Below are positions 43,786 through 53,306 of a stretch of 64,000 bases of DNA, one piece after another. Source of the DNA: Dinoroseobacter sp049801095 (GTDB lineage: Bacteria; Pseudomonadota; Alphaproteobacteria; Rhodobacterales; Rhodobacteraceae); the NCBI RefSeq assembly GCF_049801095.1, contig NZ_JBNAGH010000008.1, positions 1-64,000 on the forward strand, given 5' to 3'. A model generated the notes under the pieces. It ran no database searches, was not told the origin of the DNA, and was given only the letters and a program-made list of their open reading frames with translations. Every line of letters begins with the position of its first letter. The stretch's first letter is position 1. A program made the position numbers and the translations under genes.

Positions 43786-44871
43786 TCACGTGGCCTGCGC
43801 GGGCGCAGAGGGGGCTAGGGCCTCTGTCGCGACAGCGTGCCACAGCCGGACCCCATCCGCGCGCAGGGTGAAATCCGCCTGCCCCGTGGCCCGCAAGTGG
43901 TTGAGATGGGCGATCGCCTCGACCAGCGCGAGCCCGTATGTGTCGCCTGTGATCGTCCGTTTGAAGAGCAGCGGAAAGCATTCGGGGGCCGTCCGGGGTG
44001 TCTCGGCCAGAAAGGTCAGAAGCCGGGGCAGGGCGTTGTGGTGGTTCTCGATCAGCTGCCGCAACCGCATGGGCAGCCCGGTGAAGGGCAGCTTGTGGCC
44101 GGGCAGAACGAGCTGTTCTTCGGTCGCATAGGCCTGCAGCCGCGTACAGCTTTCGAGCCAACCGCTCAGGGGGTCGGCCTCGGGCTCGGTCGCGTAGACC
44201 CCGATATTGGGCGAGATCGTCGAAAGGAGCTGGTCGCCACCGAGGACCAGCGCGCCATCGGTGCTCCAGAGGGTGGCATGTTCGGGCGCGTGGCCATGGC
44301 CGATATGGACGATCCAGTCGCGCCCGCCCGCGTGGATCCGGTCGCCCTTCTGCAGGCGGGTATAGCCCAGGGGCATGGGGGCGACGATATCGGCAAAGTT
44401 GAACGGGCGCTCGGCGGCGCGCTGGGCGAGGATTTCGGGGTCCATCCCGGCGCGCTTCCAGAATTCCAGCGTCTCCGGCGTGGGCAGGGCCTGCTCATCC
44501 AGGGTCAGCATCCGCGCCATGAGCCAGGCGGTGCGCGTGGTCAGCAGCTCCGCGCCATGGGCGCTCTGGAACCAGCCGGCGCAGCCCATATGGTCGGGAT
44601 GGTGATGGGTGACGATCACCCGGCGCACCGGCTTGCCCGCAAGCGGCCCGGCCATGATTTCTTCCCACAGCGCGCGGGAGCGGCGGCTGAACACCCCGGT
44701 ATCCACGATGGTCCAGCCATCGCCATCATCCAGCGCGAAGACATTCACATGGTCGAGCACCATGGGCAAAGGCAGCCGGAGCCAGAGCACGCCCGGCGCC
44801 ACATCAATAGCGGTGCCCGGCGCGGGCGGGGTGTCAAACGGTGTCCGCAGGGGGCCCAGAGGTTTGTTCAT
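43786..44871 (-). CDS. Metallo-beta-lactamase-fold hydrolase
   Basis: A 361-residue MBL-fold hydrolase. The metal motif is THHHPDHMG near residue 90, with later ligands in HIGHGHAPEHATLWS and LGGDQLLSTISP. A C-terminal helical extension (about 280-361) is typical of the glyoxalase-II-like/LACTB2 group. It follows the acyl-CoA dehydrogenase on the same strand by 34 bp, so a joint role (thioester hydrolysis in acyl-CoA metabolism) is plausible but not shown. Confidence 0.88.
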   Translation of the reverse strand: MNKPLGPLRTPFDTPPAPGTAIDVAPGVLWLRLPLPMVLDHVNVFALDDGDGWTIVDTGVFSRRSRALWEEIMAGPLAGKPVRRVIVTHHHPDHMGCAGWFQSAHGAELLTTRTAWLMARMLTLDEQALPTPETLEFWKRAGMDPEILAQRAAERPFNFADIVAPMPLGYTRLQKGDRIHAGGRDWIVHIGHGHAPEHATLWSTDGALVLGGDQLLSTISPNIGVYATEPEADPLSGWLESCTRLQAYATEEQLVLPGHKLPFTGLPMRLRQLIENHHNALPRLLTFLAETPRTAPECFPLLFKRTITGDTYGLALVEAIAHLNHLRATGQADFTLRADGVRLWHAVATEALAPSAPAQAT

Positions 44872-44905
44872 CGGCTTCTTCGCGTGGCTCGGTCATGCAG
44901 CCGCA

Positions 44906-46621
44906 TCAGGCAACGAGATCCTCGGCGCTCAACGCGTAGAGGTCCTTATCCCCCGCAAGGGCCTGACGGGCAAGGGCCGCATGTTCTGGCAAAAGCCGCA
45001 GGACAAAGAACCGCGCCAGATCCGAGCGCGGGCCCGACCCGCCCTCGGCCAGGGCCGCCGCGAGATGGGCATGGCCGCCCAGAACCCGGGCAGTGGCCGC
45101 AAGGAAGGGGCTCGCCCCCGCAAAGCGCGCATTCAGCCGCGTCTCGGCCACCAGCGCTTCGGTCGTCTCGCGCAGGGTCTCGCAGGCCTGCCAGACAGGC
45201 TCGGCCAGATCGGGCAGGCTCGCGCGGGCGGTCTCGGCCAGCGTCTCGATCTCGTCCAGAAGCCGGGCCATGGCCTCGCCGCCATCGCTCAGCTTGCGGC
45301 CCACCAGATCCATCGCCTGAATGCCGTTCGTGCCCTCATAGATCGCCGTCACCCGCACATCGCGCAGGAATTGCGCGGCCCCGGTCTCCTCGATCACGCC
45401 CATGCCGCCATGGACCTGCAGGCCCAGATCCGAGACGCGGATCCCGGTCTCAGTCCCATAGGCCTTGCAAATCGGGGTCAGGAGCGCCGCCCGCGCGGCC
45501 CATTGGCCACTGCCCGTGGCATCGCTCATATCCGTGGCCACCGCGGTTGAGAGTGCGATGGCGCGGGCGGCAAATGTCTCGGCCCGCATGGTCAGCAGCA
45601 TCCGGCGCACATCCGCATGGGCGAGGATAGTCGCTTCATCCTCGATCGGGGTGCGGCCCTGCTTGCGCTCCTGGGCGTAGTGCAGGGCGTGTTGATAGGC
45701 GGCTTCGGCCACGCCAATCCCCTGCACCCCGACACCGAGCCTTGCATTGTTCATCATGGTGAACATGGCGCGCATCCCACCATGCTCCGGCCCCACGAGC
45801 CAGCCGGTCGCGCCGTCATACTGCATCACCGCCGTGGGGCTGCCATGGAGGCCCATCTTATGCTCGAGGCTGACGACCTTGAGGCTGTTGGCCATGCCCG
45901 CCGCCCCCTCTGCATCGGGCAGGCGTTTGGGCACCAGAAAGAGGCTGATCCCCTTTGTCCCCGGGCCGCCATCGGGCAGGCGCGCAAGCACGAGGTGACA
46001 GACATTCTCGGTGAAGTCGTTGTCGCCCCAGCTGATATAGATCTTCTGCCCGGTGATCGCGTAGGTGCCGTCGCCATTGGGCACCGCCTTGGTGCTGAGC
46101 GCGCCCACATCCGATCCGGCCTGGGGCTCGGTCAGGTTCATGGTGCCGGACCATTCGCCTGAAACGAGCTTGGGCAGGTAGAGCGCCTTGATCTCCTCCG
46201 AGGCGTGGGCCTCCAGCGCCTCGATCTGGCCCTGGGTCATCAGCGGGGCAAGCTGCAGGGACAGGCACGCGCTCGACAGCATTTCGTTCATGCAGGTGGT
46301 CAGCGCCATGGGCAGGCCCATCCCGCCAAATGCGGGATCGGCGGACATGCCCACCCAGCCACCTTCGGCAATCGCGCCATAGCCCTCTGCATAGCCCGGC
46401 GAGGTCCTTACCACCCCGTTCTCGAGCCGTGCGGGATGCAGATCGCCCACCCGCTGCAGGGGCGCAATCTCGGTCTCGCAAAGCTTCCCCGCCTCGCTCA
46501 GGATCGCCTCGGTCAGGTCTGGGGTCGTTTCGGCAAAGCGCGCGGTCGCCTGCACGGCCGGGAAGCCCACCACATGCTCTAGCAGGAAGCGGAAGTCGCG
46601 GAGGGGGGCAGTATAGGGCAT
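44906..46621 (-). CDS. Acyl-CoA dehydrogenase, large (DmdC-like branch)
   Basis: A 571-residue FAD-dependent acyl-CoA dehydrogenase. The start MPYTAPLRDFRFLLEHV is the standard beginning of the larger ACAD branch that includes DmdC (3-methylmercaptopropionyl-CoA dehydrogenase) and related fatty acyl-CoA enzymes; the longer C-terminus also fits. FAD and substrate parts are MNLTEPQAGSDVGAL, KIYISWGDND and a GGMGVIEETG segment. The substrate cannot be fixed from sequence; DMSP demethylation in roseobacters is one option. Confidence 0.88.
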   Translation of the reverse strand: MPYTAPLRDFRFLLEHVVGFPAVQATARFAETTPDLTEAILSEAGKLCETEIAPLQRVGDLHPARLENGVVRTSPGYAEGYGAIAEGGWVGMSADPAFGGMGLPMALTTCMNEMLSSACLSLQLAPLMTQGQIEALEAHASEEIKALYLPKLVSGEWSGTMNLTEPQAGSDVGALSTKAVPNGDGTYAITGQKIYISWGDNDFTENVCHLVLARLPDGGPGTKGISLFLVPKRLPDAEGAAGMANSLKVVSLEHKMGLHGSPTAVMQYDGATGWLVGPEHGGMRAMFTMMNNARLGVGVQGIGVAEAAYQHALHYAQERKQGRTPIEDEATILAHADVRRMLLTMRAETFAARAIALSTAVATDMSDATGSGQWAARAALLTPICKAYGTETGIRVSDLGLQVHGGMGVIEETGAAQFLRDVRVTAIYEGTNGIQAMDLVGRKLSDGGEAMARLLDEIETLAETARASLPDLAEPVWQACETLRETTEALVAETRLNARFAGASPFLAATARVLGGHAHLAAALAEGGSGPRSDLARFFVLRLLPEHAALARQALAGDKDLYALSAEDLVA

Positions 46622-46767
46622 GGAGCCTCCTTTGTGCCGACCGGTCGCAGGCGCGCTGGTCTTGGCAGGCGCGCGGTGTCGGTTTATGGGCTGATCGCTG
46701 AGAGGGACCTTAGGCAGCGGGCGCAGGCCCCTCAAATGAAACGCAGCGTCACGAAAGGGGCCGCGCG

Positions 46768-47724
46768 GTGCAGACCAGACGTCTTGATCCCAGCGATGCG
46801 GGGCTTGCCACCGCGGCAGAGATCCTGCGCGATGGCGGGCGCGTGGCCTTCCCGACCGAGACGGTCTACGGGCTCGGCGCCGATGCGCGCCAGGAGGCTG
46901 CGGTGGCCGGGATCTATGCCGCCAAGGGCCGTCCGAGCTTCAACCCGCTGATCGTGCATCTCCCGGATCTGGAGGCTGCGGGGCAGGTGGCCGAAGTGAC
47001 CCCATTGGCCGAGCGTCTCGCCGGGGCCTTCTGGCCCGGGGCCCTGACCCTCGTGCTGCCCTTGCGGGCGGGGGCGGGGATATCACCGCTGGTCACGGCA
47101 GGGCTCGATACCGTGGCCATCCGTGTGCCCGCCCATCCCGTGGCGCGTGCCTTGCTGGAGGCGTTTGGCGGTCCGGTGGCGGCCCCCTCGGCAAACCCCT
47201 CGGGGCAGGTCAGCCCGACCCGGGCGGATCACGTGCTGCAGGGGCTCGATGGTCGGATCGAAGCAGTTCTGGATGGCGGTGCCTGCCCGGTTGGCGTCGA
47301 GTCTACGATCGTATCGCTGATCGGAGATGCACCACGGCTGCTGCGCCCGGGCGGTGTGACGCTAGAGGCTTTGGAGGCCGCGCTCGGCCAACCCGTGCCC
47401 GAGGGTGGGCCCGCCGGGGCGCAGCCCACGGCGCCGGGGCAGTTGGCCTCGCACTACGCGCCCGAGGCTGCCGTGCGCTTGAACGTGACCGAACCCGGAG
47501 CGGAGGAGATCTGGCTGGGTTTCGGGCCGGAATGTGCCGGCGCGCTCCTGTCCCTCTCCGAAACCGGGGACCTGGGGGAGGCCGCGGCGGCGCTCTTTCA
47601 CGCCCTGCGCGCCGTGGATGCCCTGGCCGAGGGCCGCGGGATCGCTGTGGCCCCGGTCCCTGAGATCGGGCTCGGGCGCGCGATCAATGACCGGCTGCGT
47701 CGGGCCGCAGCTCCCCGCGATTGA
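46768..47724 (+). CDS. L-threonylcarbamoyladenylate synthase (Sua5/TsaC)
   Basis: A 318-residue enzyme that makes threonylcarbamoyl-AMP for the t6A37 modification of ANN-decoding tRNAs. It begins with GTG at 46768 (MQTRRLDPSDAG). YrdC-domain parts are AFPTETVYGLGADA, AKGRPSFNPL and APSANPSGQVSPT; the extra C-terminal domain (about 220-318) makes it the long Sua5 form. Confidence 0.9.
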   Translation: MQTRRLDPSDAGLATAAEILRDGGRVAFPTETVYGLGADARQEAAVAGIYAAKGRPSFNPLIVHLPDLEAAGQVAEVTPLAERLAGAFWPGALTLVLPLRAGAGISPLVTAGLDTVAIRVPAHPVARALLEAFGGPVAAPSANPSGQVSPTRADHVLQGLDGRIEAVLDGGACPVGVESTIVSLIGDAPRLLRPGGVTLEALEAALGQPVPEGGPAGAQPTAPGQLASHYAPEAAVRLNVTEPGAEEIWLGFGPECAGALLSLSETGDLGEAAAALFHALRAVDALAEGRGIAVAPVPEIGLGRAINDRLRRAAAPRD

Positions 47725-47799
47725 TCCGCGCCGGAGATTGACCCCTCACGCGCCCCGTGCTCGATTGCGGGCGCAGGGGCAAGTTGGCGAGGCGGCGGT

Positions 47800-48318
47800 A
47801 TGGAATTCCGAGAGACAACATCACAGGATCGGGCGGCGCTCCTCGCGCTCTATCTCAAGGCCTTTCCCGAGGAGGATCTGACGGCACTGGCCGCAGAGCT
47901 TCTGGATCGAGCAGGGGACGAGATCCTGTCCCTCGCAGCGGTCGAGGAGGGCGAGATGCTCGGCCACGTGGTCTTCACCCGCTGCGCACCTCAGGGCGAT
48001 GGACGCCGCGGCGCCCTGCTCGGCCCGCTGCTGGCGACGCCGGAGCGCCACGGGCAAGGGATCGGCTCCGCGCTCGTCGCGGCCGGGCACGCTCGGCTCG
48101 ATGCCGAGGGCGTGGCCGAGGTGCTTGTCCTTGGCGATCCCGACTATTACGGGCGGTTCGGCTTTGCGCAGTCCGACAGGGTCACCGCCCCGTATCCGCT
48201 GCCTGCAGACTGGGCGCCCGCCTGGCAATCCCTCCGGCTCAGCGATCGTGAAGGGTTGAAACCCGGTCCGCTCGACGTCCCGGAGGTCTGGCGCAACCCG
48301 GTCTATTGGGGCCCTTGA
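47800..48318 (+). CDS. GNAT N-acetyltransferase
   Basis: A 172-residue GNAT-fold protein. The acetyl-CoA loop is LLATPERHGQGIGSALVAAG (R/Q-x-x-G-x-G/A) near residue 80, and VLGDPDYYGRFGF follows as in the YhbS-type subgroup. It acetylates an unknown amine. Reads convergent to the YqgE gene. Confidence 0.85.
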   Translation: MEFRETTSQDRAALLALYLKAFPEEDLTALAAELLDRAGDEILSLAAVEEGEMLGHVVFTRCAPQGDGRRGALLGPLLATPERHGQGIGSALVAAGHARLDAEGVAEVLVLGDPDYYGRFGFAQSDRVTAPYPLPADWAPAWQSLRLSDREGLKPGPLDVPEVWRNPVYWGP

Positions 48319-48328
48319 TCGCCGGGTC

Positions 48329-48907
48329 TCAGGCCCGCCCCCCGGTCGCCGAGAGCATCAGGGGATCAATCCCGAGGCTTGCGAGCGCCATGTGCCATTT
48401 CCGGTCCGGATCTGGCGAAAACACGATCTCCGGTGCCGCATCACAGGTCAGCCAACCATTGCGCTGCAGCTCATCCTCGAGCTGTCCCGGACCCCAACCC
48501 GCATAGCCCAAAGCCAGGAAACAGCGGATCGGCCCATCGCCCCGGGACAGATCCTCCAGCACATCGAGCGTGGCGGTCATGCCGAAGGCGTCATCCACCT
48601 GCAGGGTGGACTCGTTCCCGGAATAGTCTGCGGAATGGAGCACGAAGCCGCGTCCCCCTTCCACCGGCCCGCCATAATGTACCGCAACCGCAGGCGCCTC
48701 GGCGGGCGGGGGCGCGATTTTCAACTGCGCCAGAAGATCCGAGAATTTCAGTTCCGGGGTGGGCTTGTTCACGATCAACCCCATCGCCCCATCATCCGAA
48801 TGGGCGCAAATGAAGACGACACTATGCTCAAACCGCGGATCCCCCATTCCGGGCATCGCGATGAGGAGCTTTCCGCTCAGGCTGTCTGTGGTGTTCCGCT
48901 CGTCCAT
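48329..48907 (-). CDS. YqgE/AlgH family protein
   Basis: A 192-residue protein of the UPF0301 YqgE/AlgH family, with LLIAMPGMGDPRFEHSVV near the start, GAMGLIVNKP, HYGGPVEGGRGFVLH and FLALGYAGWGPGQLEDEL. Conserved in most proteobacteria; its role is unsettled. It is divergent from the DsbD-like gene. Confidence 0.92.
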   Translation of the reverse strand: MDERNTTDSLSGKLLIAMPGMGDPRFEHSVVFICAHSDDGAMGLIVNKPTPELKFSDLLAQLKIAPPPAEAPAVAVHYGGPVEGGRGFVLHSADYSGNESTLQVDDAFGMTATLDVLEDLSRGDGPIRCFLALGYAGWGPGQLEDELQRNGWLTCDAAPEIVFSPDPDRKWHMALASLGIDPLMLSATGGRA

Positions 48908-49040
48908 GGGCCGAAAATGGGGGGCCTCTCAGCCCGTTACAATAGGCGCTTTGTCTCACGCAGGCTGTGCGCAGAGGTCTCACGGAGTATCTCCGAAACG
49001 TGATTTCCGTTCGGCGTCGCCATGGCTAGGATCGCCCATC

Positions 49041-49865
49041 ATGACACATGCTCTCTCTCTTCGCCCCATGCTCGGGGTCTGCGCCCTCGCGGCATCCAGC
49101 CTCCTGCCGGTGACCCTTGCCGGGTCAGCTGCGGCGCAAGGCTTCGGCAATCCGGATGTGGTGCAGGTCGACGTGCTGCCGGGGTGGCGCGAAGCGGATG
49201 GAACCCACTATGCCGGGATCCGGATCCGGCTTGCGCCCGGGTGGAAAACCTATTGGCGCACGCCGGGTGATGGCGGGATCCCCCCGCATTTCGATCTGGC
49301 GGGCTCCGACAACCTCGCCAGTTTCGCGCCGCATATGCCCCGCCCGACAGTGTTTGACGAGGATGGTCTGCGCTCCGTGGGCTACAAGACCGAGGTTGTC
49401 TTTCCCCTGCGCCTCTCCGCCGAAGAGGCGGCGGCGCCGATTGTCCTGAACGGCTCGCTCTTTATCGGGGTCTGCGAAGAGATTTGCATGCCCGCAGAGG
49501 TCCAACTGCAGGCGGAGCTGACCGCCCCGGGCCAGAGTAGCGCCTTGATCGCAACCGCCCTCGCGGCGCAACCCGAGCCTCTGGACGTCCAGATGACCTG
49601 TGCCTTTGAGCCGACGGAGAACGGGCTGCGGGTCCGCGCCAGCGTGGCCGCACCGGAAGAAACCGGTGAGGTTGCGGTGCTCGAACTGTCGGACCCGATG
49701 CTCTGGGTCTCGCATGCGACGACCACGCGCGCGGCGGGGCGGGTGACCGCCGAGGCCGAGATCGTCTCGGGCCATGATGGTCCGATCCAGATCGCCCGTG
49801 ATGATCTGCGTCTCACGCTGATCTCGAAAGACGCGGCCTATGACGTGCAAGGCTGCCGCTCCTGA
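49041..49865 (+). CDS. Periplasmic DsbD N-domain-like protein
   Basis: A 274-residue protein with a signal peptide (about 1-33, ending AAAQ). The domain matches the disulfide-exchange N-terminal domain of DsbD: LAPGWKTYWRTPGDGGIPP, KTEVVFPL and GVCEEICMPAEVQL, where the paired cysteines are CEEIC. There is no DsbD membrane part. It is likely a periplasmic redox partner. It lies between yqgE and the RND genes, and is convergent to the RND transporter. Confidence 0.85.
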   Translation: MTHALSLRPMLGVCALAASSLLPVTLAGSAAAQGFGNPDVVQVDVLPGWREADGTHYAGIRIRLAPGWKTYWRTPGDGGIPPHFDLAGSDNLASFAPHMPRPTVFDEDGLRSVGYKTEVVFPLRLSAEEAAAPIVLNGSLFIGVCEEICMPAEVQLQAELTAPGQSSALIATALAAQPEPLDVQMTCAFEPTENGLRVRASVAAPEETGEVAVLELSDPMLWVSHATTTRAAGRVTAEAEIVSGHDGPIQIARDDLRLTLISKDAAYDVQGCRS

Positions 49866-49900
49866 CAAGGCGCGCAATCGCGACTTCCGCTCTCTCGTGA

Positions 49901-52900
49901 TCAGGACGCCCCGGGCGGTGGGTTCGCTACCCGCGCGCGGCGCAGGCCGTGCGCGAGGGCGCCGATCACCCAACTGATCAGCGCGATCACCGCAATCCCG
50001 GCGAGGAACACGAGGAAGGTCGCCATGGGGCCCGACAGACCCGCCGGGGCCAGCCCGGCAAGCGCCGGTGGCAGGGCGCCGGTCACGAAGCTCACCCCGA
50101 AGGTGGCCGCCAGCCAGACCGCGCCCAGCAGCGCCGCCACAAGGGTGGCACGCCCGGCGCTGCCCGTCCGGCGCGGCGCGAGCACGGCGCGCCGCAGCGC
50201 GGTGATCTGACGTCCGATATCCTGCTGCATTGCCATCACCGCAGGCACCAGAACGAGCACCAGCACCATCCCGAAGCCGAGGCCATAGACCAGCGTGATC
50301 ACCGTCGGTTTGAGGAACTGCGCCTGCTGTGAGCCTTCATAGAGCAGTGGCGTGAGGCCCAGCACCGTGGTCAGCGTCGTCAGCAGCACCGGGCGCAGCC
50401 GGTCCACGGCCCCGTCGATGATCGCGGGCACAAGCCCACGTTCCTTGCCATATTCATCGATGGTCGTGACCAGCACGATACTGTCATTGATGATGATCCC
50501 GGCCATGCCGATCAGGCCCACGACAGAGAACATCGACAGCGGCACATCCCAGATGTAGTGCCCCCAGATCGCGCCGATAAAGCCGAAGGGGATCACCATC
50601 ATCACCACAGCCGGGCGGGTCCAGCTCGAGAAAATCCAGGCAAGGCAGAGATAGATCCCGATCAGGCAGAGCAGAAAGCCGAGTGTCGCGTCCGTCAGGA
50701 AGTCGCGCTCCTGCTCCGCAAGGCCCGATTGCACGTAGTTGACGCCGTAAACCTCCTGGATCCGGGGCAAGTGCTCCTCGGTGAGGGCCTCGTTGATCTC
50801 GACGGCCCGCATGGCATTGTCACCCGAGATATCGCCCGAGACCGTCACCACGCGCAGGCCGTTCTCGCGCTGGATCCGCGAGAACCCGTCCTGACTGCGC
50901 ACAGAGACGATATCGGCGAGGGGGACATAGGCCCCGCTCGGCGTGCGCAGCTGCATCCGGTCGAGGAAGTCCGACCCCAGCTCCCGCGCGGGCAGCTCCA
51001 CCCGGATCTCGGCTGTACGGGTCCCCGACGGGTAGGTCGCAGCCTCGATCCCGTTGAGACGGTTGCGCAACTCGCGCCCCAGCGCCTCGATATCAAAGCC
51101 GAGCTGGCTGCCGATGGGCGTCAGCTCCAGAACCAGCTCCTCCTTGTCATAGGAGAGGCTGTCCTCCAGGGCCGACACTTCCGGATAGATCGCCATGGCG
51201 GTCTTCAGGGCTTCGGCGGCGTCCTTCAGGGTCTGGGTATCGGCCCCGTAGAACTCCACCGAAAGGGCATCGCCACCGGGACCGGAGCGCCAGCCTCGGA
51301 AGCTCAGGGTCTCAAGCTTGGGGTGGCGCGGAACGGCGTCTTGCAGCTCGGCGAGGAAGGCGAAGGAGGAATAGGGCCGCAGATCCGCATCGATCAGATC
51401 AATGGCGATCGAGCCCAATTGGTCAGTGTCCTTCGTGTCGGCCCCGGCAAGCCCGCGCCCGGTGGTGCCACCCACCTCCGCCAGCACGAAGGCCAGAGGG
51501 TTCACGCCGTACTCCGTCTCGTAGCGCGCGCCAAGCTCCTCCGTGGCGGTCTGGATCATGCGCATCACTTCGAAGGTGTCTTCGCGCGTGGCCCCGGGCA
51601 GCATGGCGAAATTGCCGGTGATCGAGCCGCGCTCGGGCGCGTTGAAGAAGCGCCAGGTCACATCGCCCCGAACGAAAAGCGCGGCTTGCGACAGTAGCAG
51701 GACGATCGCCCCGGCAAAGACCGGGTAGCGCGCGAGGATCACCCAGGCGATCAGGCGCCGGAACAGCACCCGCTTGACCCAGTCGAGGCCTCGGTTCACC
51801 TGCCGCGACGGCCAGTCATACCAATGCTCCTTGGCGGAGTGCGCCAGCGCATGGGCCATGTGGTTGGGCAGGATCAGGAAGCATTCCACGAGGCTGGCGA
51901 TCAGCACGGCGATGACCGTGAACGGGATCGCGACGATCAGATCGCCAAAGCGTCCGTCGATGGCCGTCAGCCCGAAAAACGCGATCACGGTGGTGACCGT
52001 GGCCGAAAAGACCGGCGGTGCCATGCGGATGGCCGCGTTCTCAGCCGCGGTGGGCGCGTCCTCGCCCAGTTGGCGGGCGCGGTAATCCGCATGCTCGCCC
52101 ACGACGATGGCATCATCCACCACGATCCCAAGGGTGATGATCAGCGCAAAAAGCGAGACCATGTTCAGGGTCAGCCCGCCAAGATACATCAGCGACACCG
52201 CCGCCAACATGGCCACGGGGATCCCGGCGGCCACCCAGAAGGCGGTGCGCGCATTCAGGAACAAAAAGAGTAGGGCGATGACCAGTCCGAGCCCCACGAG
52301 CCCGTTATCCAGAAGGATGTTCAGGCGGCTCGAGATCGCCTCGGCCCGGGTACGGATCAGCTCGATCTGCACGCCCTCGGGCAGATCCCCTTCAAAGGCC
52401 TCCGCCACTTCGGCCACCTGGGCCTGGATCGCGATGGCATCGCCCCGGTTGCTGCGGTCCACCCGGATCGAGATCGCGGGGTTCTCGCCCACGAAATAGG
52501 CCCGCTCCCGGTCGACGCCGCCGACAAAGATCGTCGCCACATCCCCGATGGTCAGCAGGCTGCCATCCTCATTGGTGCGCAGGGCGAGGGCGGCGATCTG
52601 ATCTGCGCTGCGGGTTTCGGTCCCGGTCCGCACTCGGGCCGACCCGCCCGCCACATCGCCCGAGGGCGCGCTATCCGCCGCCCCACCAATGGCATCGGCG
52701 ATCTCGCTGAGCGTGAGGTCATAGCGGATCAAATCAAGGGTCGAGACCTCCACCAGTGTCTCGGGCGCGGCAATCCCGCGGATCGTGGTTCGCGTCACCC
52801 CGGCCTCAAACAGGCGGGCGACAAACTCGTCCGAGAACCGGGCGAGCTGGTCCACACCCACTGGGCCATGGACCACCACGTCGGTGATCCGGTCGCGCCA

Positions 52901-53305
52901 GTTGCTGCGTCGGATCGTGGGATCCTCGGCGTCGTCGGGCAGGTCCGTGACACTGTCCACGGCCACGCGGACATCATCGGTCGCCCGGCTCATATCCCAG
53001 CCGGGCTCGAACTCGACACTCATGGTGGCGCGGCCTTCGCGCGCTGTGCTGGAGCTTTCGGTGACCCCCTCGACCGCTTGCAGCACCGGCTCGATCAGCG
53101 CGATGATCGCGCGGTCCACATCCTCGGCCCCGGCGCCATCCCAGGCTACGGTGACCGTCACATCATCGACCACCACATCGGGAAAGAACTGGGTGCGCAT
53201 CTTGGGCACCACGAAGAGCCCGACCGCAAGCAGCATCACCAGAAGCAGGTTTGCCGCCGTGCGATGCCGCGTGAAATAGGACAGAAGGCCGCCAATCGCG
53301 CCCAT
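49901..53305 (-). CDS. RND efflux transporter, inner membrane subunit
   Basis: A 1134-residue AcrB/MexB-type transporter, starting MGAIGGLLSYFTRHRT. The first helix and large periplasmic loop are followed by the central membrane block, including IVVDDAIVVGEHADYRA and a second block with MIIPFGFIGAIWG-like sequence and GMAGIIINDSIVLV. It exports drugs, fatty acids or other amphiphiles in exchange for protons. It starts 1 nt after the adaptor gene, so the two form one operon; an outer membrane channel is not in the window. Confidence 0.92.
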   Translation of the reverse strand: MGAIGGLLSYFTRHRTAANLLLVMLLAVGLFVVPKMRTQFFPDVVVDDVTVTVAWDGAGAEDVDRAIIALIEPVLQAVEGVTESSSTAREGRATMSVEFEPGWDMSRATDDVRVAVDSVTDLPDDAEDPTIRRSNWRDRITDVVVHGPVGVDQLARFSDEFVARLFEAGVTRTTIRGIAAPETLVEVSTLDLIRYDLTLSEIADAIGGAADSAPSGDVAGGSARVRTGTETRSADQIAALALRTNEDGSLLTIGDVATIFVGGVDRERAYFVGENPAISIRVDRSNRGDAIAIQAQVAEVAEAFEGDLPEGVQIELIRTRAEAISSRLNILLDNGLVGLGLVIALLFLFLNARTAFWVAAGIPVAMLAAVSLMYLGGLTLNMVSLFALIITLGIVVDDAIVVGEHADYRARQLGEDAPTAAENAAIRMAPPVFSATVTTVIAFFGLTAIDGRFGDLIVAIPFTVIAVLIASLVECFLILPNHMAHALAHSAKEHWYDWPSRQVNRGLDWVKRVLFRRLIAWVILARYPVFAGAIVLLLSQAALFVRGDVTWRFFNAPERGSITGNFAMLPGATREDTFEVMRMIQTATEELGARYETEYGVNPLAFVLAEVGGTTGRGLAGADTKDTDQLGSIAIDLIDADLRPYSSFAFLAELQDAVPRHPKLETLSFRGWRSGPGGDALSVEFYGADTQTLKDAAEALKTAMAIYPEVSALEDSLSYDKEELVLELTPIGSQLGFDIEALGRELRNRLNGIEAATYPSGTRTAEIRVELPARELGSDFLDRMQLRTPSGAYVPLADIVSVRSQDGFSRIQRENGLRVVTVSGDISGDNAMRAVEINEALTEEHLPRIQEVYGVNYVQSGLAEQERDFLTDATLGFLLCLIGIYLCLAWIFSSWTRPAVVMMVIPFGFIGAIWGHYIWDVPLSMFSVVGLIGMAGIIINDSIVLVTTIDEYGKERGLVPAIIDGAVDRLRPVLLTTLTTVLGLTPLLYEGSQQAQFLKPTVITLVYGLGFGMVLVLVLVPAVMAMQQDIGRQITALRRAVLAPRRTGSAGRATLVAALLGAVWLAATFGVSFVTGALPPALAGLAPAGLSGPMATFLVFLAGIAVIALISWVIGALAHGLRRARVANPPPGAS

Positions 53306-53306
53306 A